Assembly (NCBI GenBank): GCA_022447495.1 | Contig: JAKVBH010000015.1 | Span: forward strand, 1 to 64,000 | Reading direction: 5' to 3' | Origin: Marinovum sp. | GTDB taxonomy: Bacteria > Pseudomonadota > Alphaproteobacteria > Rhodobacterales > Rhodobacteraceae | Length of the DNA stretch: 64,000 bases | Shown: positions 48,182 to 57,654 of the stretch, piece by piece | Numbering within the stretch: position 1 is the first letter of the stretch | How the letters are laid out: every line of letters starts with the position of its first letter | Notes under the pieces: generated by a model | What the model was told of the DNA's origin: nothing | Seen by the model: the letters and a program-made list of their open reading frames with translations, nothing else | The model's database searches: none | Position numbers and translations under genes: made by a program

Positions 48182-49219
48182 TTATGCGACGCGCCAGTGC
48201 AGGTCCATGCCAGGATCGAAGATCGTGACGGGGCCTTCCGGGGTCTCTAGTTTTTCGGGGTACCTGAACGGGCCGCCTTTGGTCAGTGTGATGCTTTCAT
48301 CGTTTGCCGGGAGATTGTAAAAGGCAGGACCATGAAGCGACGCAAACCCTTCAAGTTTGTCGAGCGCACCTTCGTTTTCAAACACCTCGGCCAAGATCGA
48401 CATCGTGTTGGTCGCCGTGAAACAGCCCGCGCAGCCGCAGGCGCTGAGCTTGTTTGGGTCGGTATGTGGCGCAGAATCCGTGCCCAGAAAGAAGCGGGCA
48501 TCGCCCGACGTGGCAGCTGCACGCAGAGCAAGACGATGCTCTTCGCGTTTGGCGACGGGCAAGCAATAGTAGTGTGGTTTGATCCCACCAACGAGAATGT
48601 CATTTCGGTTGATAACCAAGTGGTGAGTTGTGATTGTCGCGGCCAGCCCCGTTTGGTTGCTACGCACATAGTCGGCGGCGTTTTGCGTGGTAATGTGTTC
48701 CATGACCACCCGTAACTTGGGAACCGCCTGACGGATCGGATCGAGCACGCGGTCGATGAAAACAGCTTCGCGATCAAAGATGTCAATGTCTGCATCAACC
48801 ACTTCTCCGTGTACACACAAAGGGCAGCCAATCTCGGCCATGCGCTCTAGGACGGGGCGCACTTTATCAAAATCGCGCACGCCAGATGCGGAGTTGGTCG
48901 TGGCTCCCGCTGGGTAGAGCTTGACCGCCTTGATCAAACCGCTTGTATGCGCTTCGGCAAGATCGTCGGGATCCGTATCTTCGGTGAGATAGAGTGTCAT
49001 CAATGGGGTGAATTTCATCCCATCCGGGAGCGCAGCCAAAATCCGGTCGCGATAAGCCAAGGCATCGTCACCACGCACCACTGGGGGAACGAGATTCGGC
49101 ATAATGATGGCACGGGCAAAATGACGGGCTGTTTCAGGCAAAACAGCTTTCAACATGTCTTTGTCGCGGAGATGGAGGTGCCAATCATCGGGGCGGCGCA
49201 GCGTAAGGGTCTCAGACAT
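48182..49219 (-). CDS. pyrC: Dihydroorotase
   Basis: PyrC closes carbamoyl-aspartate to dihydroorotate. At 345 residues it is the E. coli-type (class II) enzyme. Metal and catalytic residues are visible: [12 protein letters not shown] (two His), [11 protein letters not shown] (the carbamylated Lys), LCVHGEV, EHITT and GTDSAPHT (catalytic Asp). It heads pyrC-pyrE. The start has no strong ribosome-binding site but matches the family N-terminus. Confidence 0.96.
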   Translation of the reverse strand: MSETLTLRRPDDWHLHLRDKDMLKAVLPETARHFARAIIMPNLVPPVVRGDDALAYRDRILAALPDGMKFTPLMTLYLTEDTDPDDLAEAHTSGLIKAVKLYPAGATTNSASGVRDFDKVRPVLERMAEIGCPLCVHGEVVDADIDIFDREAVFIDRVLDPIRQAVPKLRVVMEHITTQNAADYVRSNQTGLAATITTHHLVINRNDILVGGIKPHYYCLPVAKREEHRLALRAAATSGDARFFLGTDSAPHTDPNKLSACGCAGCFTATNTMSILAEVFENEGALDKLEGFASLHGPAFYNLPANDESITLTKGGPFRYPEKLETPEGPVTIFDPGMDLHWRVA

Positions 49220-49263
49220 GGCCCTGTGCTACACAATGGCATCGCGATAGACCAGAGGTCCTA

Positions 49264-50184
49264 TCAGTCCGCGCGCAATTCCATGAGTTTGCGTTGAAAG
49301 CGTGGCGCCTTCATGCGAGTTGTGACGTTCGTGCAGAGCGTTTCGAGCAGGCCATACCGCCCGTTGCGTTCCAGCGCCGACATAAGATTGCGCAGGTAGG
49401 GCGGATAGGTCCTCCGTGCGCGAAGGAGCGCGTGGAACCAAGCTTCGTTTAGGCGGCCGGAGCCTGCGCGTACCAAAATTCGAAAAAGTAGCGCCATATC
49501 CAGCAGCGACGATTGCACGGCTTGGCCCATAAAAGGAGTGCGCAAAAGCGTAGTTTTCGGCCCCTCGAACAGCGCGGCATGCATGGCATCAAGCGGTTGG
49601 TGGGGATCGTAGATGATGAAGGTTTGCTCCGAAAGCTCGGTGAATTCAGGCGCAAAGCCGAAATCACCCGAGAAATCGCGGATCCGGTGCCGTGTGAACC
49701 GATCATCCCATCCCGCCAAGCGCGCTTCTAAAGTGGCTTGAGGTTGGATGGCAACGACGATTGCATCTTGTGCGGCCCGCGCAAAGGCGGCCGCAGCATA
49801 GCCACAGGGACCCGCGCCGTAGAAGAGCAATTGTTTAAAATTGTCAAAGAAGCCTTCGTCATCCAAATCGTGGAAAAATTGGATCACATGAGGGTCTCGG
49901 AACCAGGTGTCGCCTTCGGATACCAATGCGAGATGCGACCAGCCGGTGGCTTGAACCAGTTCAAACCCAAACGGGTGTCCCATGTCTGAGAGACTTTGAA
50001 TGTTTTGCCGACTTTCAAACGTCACGACAAGGGTATCACCTTCGTGGATGAAGGCTGCGGTGTGATCAGGACCTAAGCTGTGTGAGAACCCATGCACATC
50101 ACCGATATCTGCCAGAGCTGCAAACCACGCGTCTTTTTTGAGGCGCGCCATGGGCGCGTGAAATGAATTGGGCATGTCTTGCAT
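49264..50184 (-). CDS. Conserved protein downstream of the glycosyltransferase operon
   Basis: This is a 306-residue soluble protein that I cannot assign by motif. It has GWSHLALVSEGDTWFRDPHVIQFF and a Gly-rich turn FYGAGPCGYAAAAFARAAQD, which suggests a Rossmann or hydrolase-like fold. I have a vague recollection that such proteins are sometimes labelled PAPS reductase, but I see none of its motifs. It lies 91 bases after the glycosyltransferase operon on the same strand, so it may share its transcript. Confidence 0.6.
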   Translation of the reverse strand: MQDMPNSFHAPMARLKKDAWFAALADIGDVHGFSHSLGPDHTAAFIHEGDTLVVTFESRQNIQSLSDMGHPFGFELVQATGWSHLALVSEGDTWFRDPHVIQFFHDLDDEGFFDNFKQLLFYGAGPCGYAAAAFARAAQDAIVVAIQPQATLEARLAGWDDRFTRHRIRDFSGDFGFAPEFTELSEQTFIIYDPHQPLDAMHAALFEGPKTTLLRTPFMGQAVQSSLLDMALLFRILVRAGSGRLNEAWFHALLRARRTYPPYLRNLMSALERNGRYGLLETLCTNVTTRMKAPRFQRKLMELRAD

Positions 50185-50275
50185 GTTTATGACTCGTCAC
50201 TGACGCGCGGGCGCGCGATTTCGCTTGTTTATTAAACGGCAATCTAGACAAAAATGGGCATCAAAGAAGAGACCA

Positions 50276-51334
50276 TTATGGCGAATTTTGACGGTTTAGT
50301 CGGGATTTGTTTGCGTAAGAGATCAATTGGCGGGCCAATTGCGGACCCAAGGGGCGCGACGGCGGTGTGGTCAACAACCGGCCCATAAGTGCGCGATAGG
50401 GTTCTTCGAGCATTAGCTCCTCAAATCGCGTTTTGCGCCAAGTCACGGCCGCCGCGTGCAACTCAGTGAGGACGGGATCTCCGGCGAGTGCGTCACGTTC
50501 CGTTTTCACGTCTTTTTGCAGGGCTAAGATCGAGATGTCTTCGACTGTGTTAAAGTTGCGCTCGACCCAATAATCGAGCCCCAGCATATCATCGCTATGT
50601 ACGGCTCTGCCGCGCGCGGTCTTGAGCACGAAGCTTTCCTTTGCGCCAAGGGCATAATGATTGAGTTGCACGAGTTTGGTATTGCTGTGGCCAAACCGAT
50701 TGAAAATCCGCTTTGTTTTGAAGTCGTTGGGGAGTGCGCGGCCCTCGCCATCAAACCATTGCGCGTTGGTGAGCTTTTCGTTTTGTGGTTGGCGGGGGCG
50801 ATGCACACCGAGGCCTTTGTAAGTGCCGTCGTTGCGATAGAGCGTTTTGAACATTGACGCTCGCCACGGCCAATGCATGATTTCTGGCGCTGCGCGCGTG
50901 AAAACCTCTGGGACAGGCCGGTCTACATAGTTGATCTGCGAATTATTGCCGAAGAGGCGCCATGTCAGCGTTATTGCAGTGGCATTGGGCAGCGCGGCAA
51001 ACAGATCGCCAAGTTTGCACGCACCCACGTGGATATTGACGAATTCATCAATGTCAAGGGGCAGGAGCCAGTCAGCTTTGCGCACTGCTTTCGTCTTTGA
51101 CGCCGCTTTCAAGCCAGTGAACTGAATACCACCTTTGTCGTATGGTCCATCGTTGCGGATGTGTGTGACATGACCCATCTCCTCAAGGCGGTCCAGCATC
51201 TCGTCCGTACCGTCAGAGCAATCGTTGGAGCACACCACAAAATGGTCAAACCCAACGACGCGGTGATGTGCCAGCCAATCCAGCAGAAAGGCCGCCTCAT
51301 CGCGTACACAAAGGACCGCGACATGACGCATCAA
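50276..51334 (-). CDS. Glycosyltransferase family 2-type protein
   Basis: This is a 352-residue GT-A-fold transferase of the Glyco_tranf_2_4 type. It begins HVAVLCVRDEAAFLLDWLAHHR, and FVVCSNDCSDGTDEMLDRLEEM is the nucleotide-sugar binding region. The metal-binding DxD is in LPLDIDEFVNIHVG. The C-terminal part has LNHYALGAKESFVLKTARGRA, shared with its two paralogs here. It is cytosolic, with no membrane helix. Its start overlaps the FkbM gene by four bases. Confidence 0.87.
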   Translation of the reverse strand: MMRHVAVLCVRDEAAFLLDWLAHHRVVGFDHFVVCSNDCSDGTDEMLDRLEEMGHVTHIRNDGPYDKGGIQFTGLKAASKTKAVRKADWLLPLDIDEFVNIHVGACKLGDLFAALPNATAITLTWRLFGNNSQINYVDRPVPEVFTRAAPEIMHWPWRASMFKTLYRNDGTYKGLGVHRPRQPQNEKLTNAQWFDGEGRALPNDFKTKRIFNRFGHSNTKLVQLNHYALGAKESFVLKTARGRAVHSDDMLGLDYWVERNFNTVEDISILALQKDVKTERDALAGDPVLTELHAAAVTWRKTRFEELMLEEPYRALMGRLLTTPPSRPLGPQLARQLISYANKSRLNRQNSP

Positions 51335-52029
51335 AAATCGCGCCGAAAGACAACAACCTTGCCCTCAGAGCCTCGATGAAAATAGGTCAAACCGGCGCGA
51401 TGCATCGCATCAAAGACGCCTTGAACGCCGGATTGCCCAATCCATTGTGGGTGCAATTCAATGATGGCGGCGCGGAGGCCGGAGAAATCCCCAGCAGGGA
51501 AAAGTTCTGCTTCGGCTCCTTCTATGTCACAGACCAAAATCGTGGGCTTGATTTTGCGCAACGTGGCGTTGAGTCCAAGGACATCAACATCTGCGGTATC
51601 CACGTAACTGCCGGTGTCAGGGTCCAAGGAAGAGCCGAGAAAGTTTTTACGAATATAGAACGTTCGCGATTTTCCTTTGCGCGCAGCTAGGAGCGCGTTG
51701 TGCACTGTAATACGATCCTGGACCCCATTTTCGCGATGAAAATCCGCCATATAAGACAAAAGAGAAGGGTTCGCCTCGAATGTGTGAACATGTTTTGCGC
51801 CGCAGAGCTTTGTGAGCACCGTGGACATGTAGCCGATGCCGCCGCCCAATTCCAAAACGACATCTGAACGACGTACAATGCGTTTGACGGCAGTGGTTTC
51901 CTTCAGCTCGTAGGTGCCCGTGCGAAGCGCACGGCGACGTCCTCCGACGGTGATATCGGGGTGCTTTGGGATGCGCAGGCCATCCGCCTCAATCACGCCG
52001 CGTGTCTCAGGGGGAGCTTGATCTTTCAT
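51331..52029 (-). CDS. FkbM family SAM-dependent methyltransferase
   Basis: This is a 232-residue FkbM-type methyltransferase, a family that often O-methylates sugars. The SAM-binding motif I is VVLELGGGIGYMSTVL, followed by HTFEANPSLL with the acidic residue for the ribose. LVCDIEGAEAELFPA is the family's DIEG motif. It lies three bases after the fusion gene upstream and overlaps the next glycosyltransferase by four, so it belongs to one coupled operon. Confidence 0.88.
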   Translation of the reverse strand: MKDQAPPETRGVIEADGLRIPKHPDITVGGRRRALRTGTYELKETTAVKRIVRRSDVVLELGGGIGYMSTVLTKLCGAKHVHTFEANPSLLSYMADFHRENGVQDRITVHNALLAARKGKSRTFYIRKNFLGSSLDPDTGSYVDTADVDVLGLNATLRKIKPTILVCDIEGAEAELFPAGDFSGLRAAIIELHPQWIGQSGVQGVFDAMHRAGLTYFHRGSEGKVVVFRRDF

Positions 52030-52032
52030 CTG

Positions 52033-54369
52033 TCACGATTCCATGTCGAGAGCGAGGGCATAGGCCACCCGTTCTGTTTCAGTGAGTTTAAGCGCAAGTG
52101 CTTGACGATAGAGCTCTTCAAACTCGGGGATTTTATGCAATTCTTTGGCTTTTGCCCGATGCCAAGCAAGCCCACCATCATGCGCCTCGCGCAACCTCCG
52201 GTCGCTCATTAAGCGATCATATTCGCCGCGGACCCTCGGAATATTTCGTTTGATGGTGATGTCGCGGAAGTTCGACCAATCCATCCGGATCCAGTAATTT
52301 AGTCCAATGGATCGGTCCACATGCAAGGCGCGACCACGTTGTCGTTTGATCAAAAAGCTGTCAGCTGAACGTAACGCGTAGTGGTTCAGTTGAAGCAGAT
52401 CGTAGCCAATTGAGCGCTTGGAGTTGCGCCACCCATTTTCTTTGATGTCGTCACCCATGAGCTGGCCCGAGCCATTGACCCAGACAACGTCGTGGGCACG
52501 GTTAGATTTGAGTTTATTGGGACGGTGACACGACATTTTCCCATACGCGCCGTTGTTTTTGAACATGGTTTTAAAACCCCAAACTGTGTGGGGTTTGGGG
52601 CAATATTTAGGAGCGCACATATCAAATTGGTCGATCACGAAGGCATCCGAGAGGCGCGTGACACCATTGTGGCCAAATAGGCGCCACGTCATCGCAACAT
52701 TCGTTGCATCGGGAACGCGTTCTAAGAAATCGTCCAACGTGCCGTTGCCGCACCGAATGTTCATGAACTCATCGACATCGATGTGAATGAGCCAATCTGC
52801 ATTTTGCACCACTGGCTCCTTCAGGGCTTGATTGAGTGCGTATTGTTGGGGCGAATTGCCTTTCCAATTTTCATTGTCGCGGTGGTGCACCACACCCATG
52901 GCTTGGAGGCGTTGTAAGACGTCGTCGGTCGTGTCGTTGCACCCGTTGGTGTAGATTACGAAGGTGTCGATGCCGATGGCGCGATGATAGGCCACCCATT
53001 CCACAATGTAGGGGGCCTCGTTTTTCATACAGGCCACGATAACATTGCCAGTGGAGCCTGGTTCGAGGGACCGCGGTTTTGCGGGCGCAAAAGCTGATGA
53101 AAGGGCCTCTTCGTTGACATGGCCAAGGCGATTGTGCGGCGCATAAGGCGACCCTATGAGCTTGCGCAGGTTTTGCGCGGCCAAGGGCGGCAGAGTGGCT
53201 TGCCCCGCCGATGTCACGGCGTGTTTATCCGAATTTGATTTTTCGTTTTGAGCGTCGCGTTTTTCGCGCGTGGCCGAGTCAAGACGTTCCAGATTTGCCA
53301 AGAGGTACTGACTTGCCCGGAAGCCTTGCGAAGGTTCGGGCTCGATGAAGCCGATTGTGTCTTCACCTGAGCCAAAGTTAAGCGCGCCTAAAGGTGGATG
53401 AAGTTCAGCCAGTGCTCCGATTTCGCTTTCAAAATATGCATCTATAATGCCTAGAAAATGGGCGTCTATCGACGGGCCTGAAATCCGCATGTCGCCCAGC
53501 ATCTTGCGCCATAGTTGGCGCGGCAGAATGTGTTTGCCTTTGCTCAAATGGCGCAGCATGAGATCATTGAAGCTGCGCGAGCGGGCCAACCAAATGGCGG
53601 AGGGGGCACGCGGACGCGTTTCTGCGTCTGCCTTCCCAATTTGGCTCGGCAGATCGAAACTCTTGCAAATCTCTTTGGTCAACGAAGCGCTTGCGAATGT
53701 GTCTTGGTCCAGAACGCGTAAGCTCACTGCGTCTGCGCCAAAGACATTGGACCAAAGATCAATCCAAGCACCGAGATCAATGAATGCCGGCGCTCCTTGC
53801 ACATCGGGGTAGACGCCTTGGTCTGCTTTGCTTTCGGGACGGCTCGAGATGGCCTGATCCCACCAACGCCGATTTGGCATGTGTTTTAGAAAACCCAACT
53901 CCATACCGAGGCTACGAGCTCGACCTTCAAGGACTTGGCTTGCGTAGTGACGCGCCAACATCTCGCTTGGAGCGTCGACATGGGCGACAATCCGAATGTC
54001 CTCGCTGAGGGGGCTGAGTATTTCCTTGAGCGCTTGAATTTCTTTGAGATGAACCAGAATCGATCCGAATTGGTGCGCAGACAGGATGAAATGATCAGGT
54101 TCTTGTGCTGCACACTCGGTATGCAACGCTTCGGTCACGTCAGCGCGGAGTCGCGCCTGGGCCTGGGGGCTTGCGAAGCCTCTGTTGGCGCGCAAAGTAT
54201 CGACAACCGCACAAACCGCCATGAATAGACGTGTATGGTTCTTGGGGCCTGGACTGCGGGCAAAGACGACGCCGTGTTCGGCCAATTGCGCGCGCTTGTC
54301 GGCGAGCGTGTCCTGGATCCGCGTGCTGGCCCATGGATCAGGCCCGATATGAAGGGTTACGCGGGTCAT
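52033..54369 (-). CDS. Fusion of sulfotransferase-like domain and family 2 glycosyltransferase
   Basis: This is a 778-residue two-part protein. The N-terminal half (about 1-380) opens VTLHIGPDPWASTRIQDTL, in the place and style of a sulfotransferase PAPS loop. The expected Lys-Ser/Thr residues are missing, so PAPS binding is doubtful. The C-terminal half (about 440-760) is a glycosyltransferase with VIVACMKNEAPYIVEWVAYH, the metal site HIDVDEFMNIR near residue 530 and LNHYALRSADSFLIKRQRGRA. I chose the ATG at 54369, overlapping the sulfotransferase gene by ATGA. Confidence 0.85.
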   Translation of the reverse strand: MTRVTLHIGPDPWASTRIQDTLADKRAQLAEHGVVFARSPGPKNHTRLFMAVCAVVDTLRANRGFASPQAQARLRADVTEALHTECAAQEPDHFILSAHQFGSILVHLKEIQALKEILSPLSEDIRIVAHVDAPSEMLARHYASQVLEGRARSLGMELGFLKHMPNRRWWDQAISSRPESKADQGVYPDVQGAPAFIDLGAWIDLWSNVFGADAVSLRVLDQDTFASASLTKEICKSFDLPSQIGKADAETRPRAPSAIWLARSRSFNDLMLRHLSKGKHILPRQLWRKMLGDMRISGPSIDAHFLGIIDAYFESEIGALAELHPPLGALNFGSGEDTIGFIEPEPSQGFRASQYLLANLERLDSATREKRDAQNEKSNSDKHAVTSAGQATLPPLAAQNLRKLIGSPYAPHNRLGHVNEEALSSAFAPAKPRSLEPGSTGNVIVACMKNEAPYIVEWVAYHRAIGIDTFVIYTNGCNDTTDDVLQRLQAMGVVHHRDNENWKGNSPQQYALNQALKEPVVQNADWLIHIDVDEFMNIRCGNGTLDDFLERVPDATNVAMTWRLFGHNGVTRLSDAFVIDQFDMCAPKYCPKPHTVWGFKTMFKNNGAYGKMSCHRPNKLKSNRAHDVVWVNGSGQLMGDDIKENGWRNSKRSIGYDLLQLNHYALRSADSFLIKRQRGRALHVDRSIGLNYWIRMDWSNFRDITIKRNIPRVRGEYDRLMSDRRLREAHDGGLAWHRAKAKELHKIPEFEELYRQALALKLTETERVAYALALDMES

Positions 54370-54992
54370 GCGCTGTGCCGATTTGGATTGCGATTTGCGC
54401 GACCCCACCAGGGAAAGGACAGGTCAAGATGCGCGCTCAACTGCTCGGGTGCGTCCGGCGCACTCGTGTCATAGGTCAAAAGTAGGTCTGTTCCGGCAAA
54501 AAACTGAGTCAGCGCCGCATAGTGCGCGTCTATCCAGCGCACCCGTTCCGCTGTGGATTGTCCGTATCCAACGGGCAGACCCGGGACCGCGCCTTTTGGG
54601 AGGCGTTTACGGCCCAGGTTGGACCACGCCAACATGCTGTCAGACATATCATGTGGGTCGCGCCAGGAGGCCACGAACTTCACGTGGGGGTGCTTTGCAC
54701 GGATGGCTGCAAGCAATCCCCAGTCAGTCTGTGGCCAAAGAGACTTGTCCTCGCGCAAAAGCGAGAGTTCGGATAGCGCTTCAAATTCGCCAAAGTGGCG
54801 CAGCGGATCCCCACAAGAAAAATACCCTTCATAGAGGGCCTCTGCGACAAACACGTTTTGTAACAGAGTGTTACAAGTTTGGTCTACCTGAATTCGGAAG
54901 TCTGCTGTTCGCAATCCGGCGCGGCGCATGGCGCGGGCCAGGGTGGTGGTGCCGGACTTTGGCAGTCCAAGGTTGATGACCCGCATGCTCAT
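54366..54992 (-). CDS. Sulfotransferase family protein
   Basis: This is a 208-residue sulfotransferase-type protein. The PAPS phosphate-binding loop is intact as VINLGLPKSGTTTLARAM. The 3'-phosphate region is KFVASWRDPHDMSDSMLAW, with an Arg and a Ser as in other members. It probably transfers sulfate to a sugar. The start overlaps the next upstream glycosyltransferase, and the stop overlaps the fusion gene. It is small for the family but complete. Confidence 0.88.
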   Translation of the reverse strand: MSMRVINLGLPKSGTTTLARAMRRAGLRTADFRIQVDQTCNTLLQNVFVAEALYEGYFSCGDPLRHFGEFEALSELSLLREDKSLWPQTDWGLLAAIRAKHPHVKFVASWRDPHDMSDSMLAWSNLGRKRLPKGAVPGLPVGYGQSTAERVRWIDAHYAALTQFFAGTDLLLTYDTSAPDAPEQLSAHLDLSFPWWGRANRNPNRHSA

Positions 54993-56032
54993 GCTAGCAT
55001 CTTCGGCAGGGGCGATTTTGGCAGGTCCGCTAAGAGTGCCTCTTCTGCGGCGCAGATCTTGGGCGCGTTGCGCAATTGTTCGATCATACGGCGGTAGTGT
55101 TTGTCTTCAATCAGTGTCTCAAGCTTACCTCGGTGCAAACGGACCGCGTTGTCATGTAGGTCAGCGACGTCGGGGAGCGCTTTGAGGCGCTGTATCTCAT
55201 CTTGCAGGCGTGGCATCATGCGCAGAATAGAGGTCTCTTGGTAGCCGTCGTCGTTGCGTTCGCGCCAATAGCTGTCATCAAATGCGCGGTGCTCTCGATT
55301 GACGTCGCCGCGGTCGTTCTTGACGAGATAGCTCTCCAATGACCGCAAAGCATAGTGATTGAGGGTTGCATATTTGCGGGCACCTGTGGCCGGGAATTTG
55401 CGAATGCGTCGTTTGTTGGCAGCTATCAGAAACTTGTGTGGCACATCACGTCCTGATCCATCGCTCCAACGCAGGCCTTTGCGTGGGCTACCCTTGAAGA
55501 AGGGTCTATGTGCGCCAAAGTACTGAAGAGGGAAATCGTTGCGCATCAGGGTCTTCACTTCGATCGCCGTCTCGGCGCACCAAAGGTCCGGGTTATGGGT
55601 CCGCGTGAATTGTTCGATGACAGGCCGGTCTTCGAACGTCTCGATCCCGGCGTTGGCAAAGAATTGAAAATGCAGGGAAATTGCATGAGGATTGCCACAG
55701 GCGTCAATGAGCGCAGGAAGCGTGTTGTTGCCCACATGGATGTTGAGAAACTCATCCACATCCGCAATCCAGATCCAGTCGGCGTTTTGCACAAGCGTAT
55801 GTTGTGCCGCTGCTTTGAGTGCCTCCATCTGGTAGTTACGACCTTCGGCGGGATTGGGCAGGTGGGTGACATCTCCGTGATCGGCCAAACGGTCCAACAA
55901 ATGGTCTGTTCCATCGGAGCAATCGTTTGAATAAAACAGATGATCCGTCACGCCAATGACGCGATTGTAAGCGATCCATTCCAAAAGGAACGGGCCTTCA
56001 TTTTTCACACATGTGACGGCGGTTATGCGCAC
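54989..56032 (-). CDS. Glycosyltransferase family 2-type protein
   Basis: This is a 347-residue GT-A transferase and a paralog of the other two in the operon. MRITAVTCVKNEGPFLLEWIAYNR starts it, with FYSNDCSDGTDHLLDRLADH and the DxD in IADVDEFLNIHVG. LNHYALRSLESYLVKNDRGD is the shared C-terminal segment. It is the first gene of the coupled five-gene unit. A perfect palindrome lies 50 bases upstream. Confidence 0.88.
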   Translation of the reverse strand: MRITAVTCVKNEGPFLLEWIAYNRVIGVTDHLFYSNDCSDGTDHLLDRLADHGDVTHLPNPAEGRNYQMEALKAAAQHTLVQNADWIWIADVDEFLNIHVGNNTLPALIDACGNPHAISLHFQFFANAGIETFEDRPVIEQFTRTHNPDLWCAETAIEVKTLMRNDFPLQYFGAHRPFFKGSPRKGLRWSDGSGRDVPHKFLIAANKRRIRKFPATGARKYATLNHYALRSLESYLVKNDRGDVNREHRAFDDSYWRERNDDGYQETSILRMMPRLQDEIQRLKALPDVADLHDNAVRLHRGKLETLIEDKHYRRMIEQLRNAPKICAAEEALLADLPKSPLPKMLA

Positions 56033-56081
56033 GGGCCAACCTCCGCTTCCTCGTTGAAATACATATCTGCTCGCCTGGCTT

Positions 56082-56095
56082 TAGGGTGCACCCTA
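56082..56095. promoter_or_regulatory. Perfect 14-base palindrome upstream of the glycan operon
   Basis: TAGGGTGCACCCTA is self-complementary across all 14 bases. It sits 50 bases before the first gene of the glycosyltransferase/sulfotransferase operon, in the divergent gap toward the MoxR gene. It is a candidate operator; no matching regulator is known to me. Confidence 0.45.
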
Positions 56096-56238
56096 GGGCC
56101 GGATGGTTTATTATTTGCAAAATGTGTCGCATGTCGCAGGCATTGCGTCAATCCAACCGCCAAAAGAGGCAAAGGGTTGCGGCTTGACGTCGACGATCCA
56201 TATGGACAGCTTGGAGCGACTGGCAAAGGAGCGCGTTC

Positions 56239-57156
56239 ATGTCACCCATGCCCCAATCCATCGATGCTGTGGATACCCTCTTGGCCGAACAGGATTACGT
56301 CTGCGGCCGAGCCCTGGCCACGGTGAGTTTTCTTGCGTTGAGATTGGGAAAGCCACTTTTCCTCGAAGGGGAGCCGGGCACGGGCAAAACCGAAATTGCC
56401 AAGGCGTTGGCGGCAGGTCTCGGACGGCGGTTGATCCGGTTGCAATGCTATGAAGGATTGGACGCAGCCTCCGCCGTCTACGAATGGAACTTCCCCGCTC
56501 AGATGGTCGCCATTCGCACAGCTGAAGCCACGGGTGCCACGGACCGCGCTGCCTTGCAGACCGATTTATTCGGGCCAGAGTTTCTAACTGAGCGGCCTCT
56601 GCTCGAAGCGATGCGCCCGCACGAGGGGGGTGCACCGGTTTTGCTCATTGATGAATTGGACCGCACAGACGCACCGTTCGAGGCATTCCTGCTCGAAGCC
56701 TTGTCGGACTTTCAGGTGACGATCCCGGAAATAGGCACGATAGCCGCCGAAGAACCGCCCATTGTCATTGTCACATCGAACCGGACCCGCGAAGTGCATG
56801 ACGCGCTCAAACGACGATGTCTCTACCATTGGGTGGATTACCCGGCATTTGAGCGTGAGCTGGAAATTCTCCAAGCACGTGTGCCTGACGCGGCTGGTAC
56901 GCTCAGCCGCGAGATCATTGCCTTTGTCCAAGCGCTTCGCACAGAGGATTTGTTCAAAAAACCGGGCGTCGCCGAAACCATCGATTGGGCCAAATGCTTA
57001 CTCGCACTCGACGTTGTCGCGCTCAGCCCGGAGGTCATCGCGGATACCTTGGGGGCGCTTTTGAAATATCAAGACGACATCCAAAAGCTGCAAGGGTCGG
57101 AGGCCAAACGGATCTTGGATCAGGTCAAGGCCGAAGCGCCCGCGATGGCAGGATGA
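56239..57156 (+). CDS. MoxR family AAA+ ATPase
   Basis: This is a 305-residue AAA+ ATPase of the MoxR/CoxD type. Walker A is FLEGEPGTGKTEIAKALA, Walker B is LLIDELDRTDAPF, sensor 1 is VIVTSNRTREVHDALKRRC and the C-terminal lid follows. MoxR proteins act with von Willebrand-A proteins to mature or remodel complexes, for example CO dehydrogenase. The partner is the gene at 57655. No cox gene is in the window, so its client is unknown. Confidence 0.9.
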   Translation: MSPMPQSIDAVDTLLAEQDYVCGRALATVSFLALRLGKPLFLEGEPGTGKTEIAKALAAGLGRRLIRLQCYEGLDAASAVYEWNFPAQMVAIRTAEATGATDRAALQTDLFGPEFLTERPLLEAMRPHEGGAPVLLIDELDRTDAPFEAFLLEALSDFQVTIPEIGTIAAEEPPIVIVTSNRTREVHDALKRRCLYHWVDYPAFERELEILQARVPDAAGTLSREIIAFVQALRTEDLFKKPGVAETIDWAKCLLALDVVALSPEVIADTLGALLKYQDDIQKLQGSEAKRILDQVKAEAPAMAG

Positions 57157-57164
57157 GAGGCGCT

Positions 57165-57434
57165 TCAGTGGTGGTGTGTGGAGACAATCTCATAGGTGAT
57201 GATCGCGCAATCAGGCAGGGACAGCGGGTCTTTTATGCGCATTGTCATGATGTCACCGCTTATGATCTGTGCGTGACCGGGCCGCAACGTGGTGAGCGCA
57301 TTTTCGGGCGGCTGCGCGTTGATCAAGACCTCTGAGGGACCCACATTGGTGAACGTCACACAGGCGGTGCCAAGGTCTTCAGAGTCTACAACACGTGCTA
57401 TTTCGATGCCGTGGACTACAGACAAACATGCCAT
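57165..57434 (-). CDS. Small hypothetical protein between MoxR and its VWA partner
   Basis: This is an 89-residue protein on the strand opposite its neighbours. The ATG at 57434 has AAAGG nine bases upstream. The sequence is beta-rich with MACLSVVHGIEIARVVDSED and PSEVLINAQPPENALTTLRP, and it ends in His-His-His. No signal or membrane segment. I do not recognise the family. It starts 220 bases before the VWA gene and its stop lies nine bases after the moxR stop. Confidence 0.5.
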   Translation of the reverse strand: MACLSVVHGIEIARVVDSEDLGTACVTFTNVGPSEVLINAQPPENALTTLRPGHAQIISGDIMTMRIKDPLSLPDCAIITYEIVSTHHH

Positions 57435-57654
57435 TGAGTGAGCCTTTCTCAATAGGGGCGATCAATGCTCTCGCATGATGAAAGTAAGATCATGTTAACC
57501 CTTTAATCGGTGAACAATGTGTTGGTAAAAGCAAATGCTTCGGCACTTTCTGCGGTTGGAGATCGTATTTTTTGCAACTTCCTGCGATGCTTGTAACCTT
57601 GTCTGGACAAAGACTGTCAGACATCATGATAAATTCTTGTATGGAAAGACCGTT

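Noticed and set aside
57497-57509. Possible CtrA site GTTAACCCTTTAA
   Set aside because: The spacing between half-sites is wrong for CtrA, which needs seven bases.
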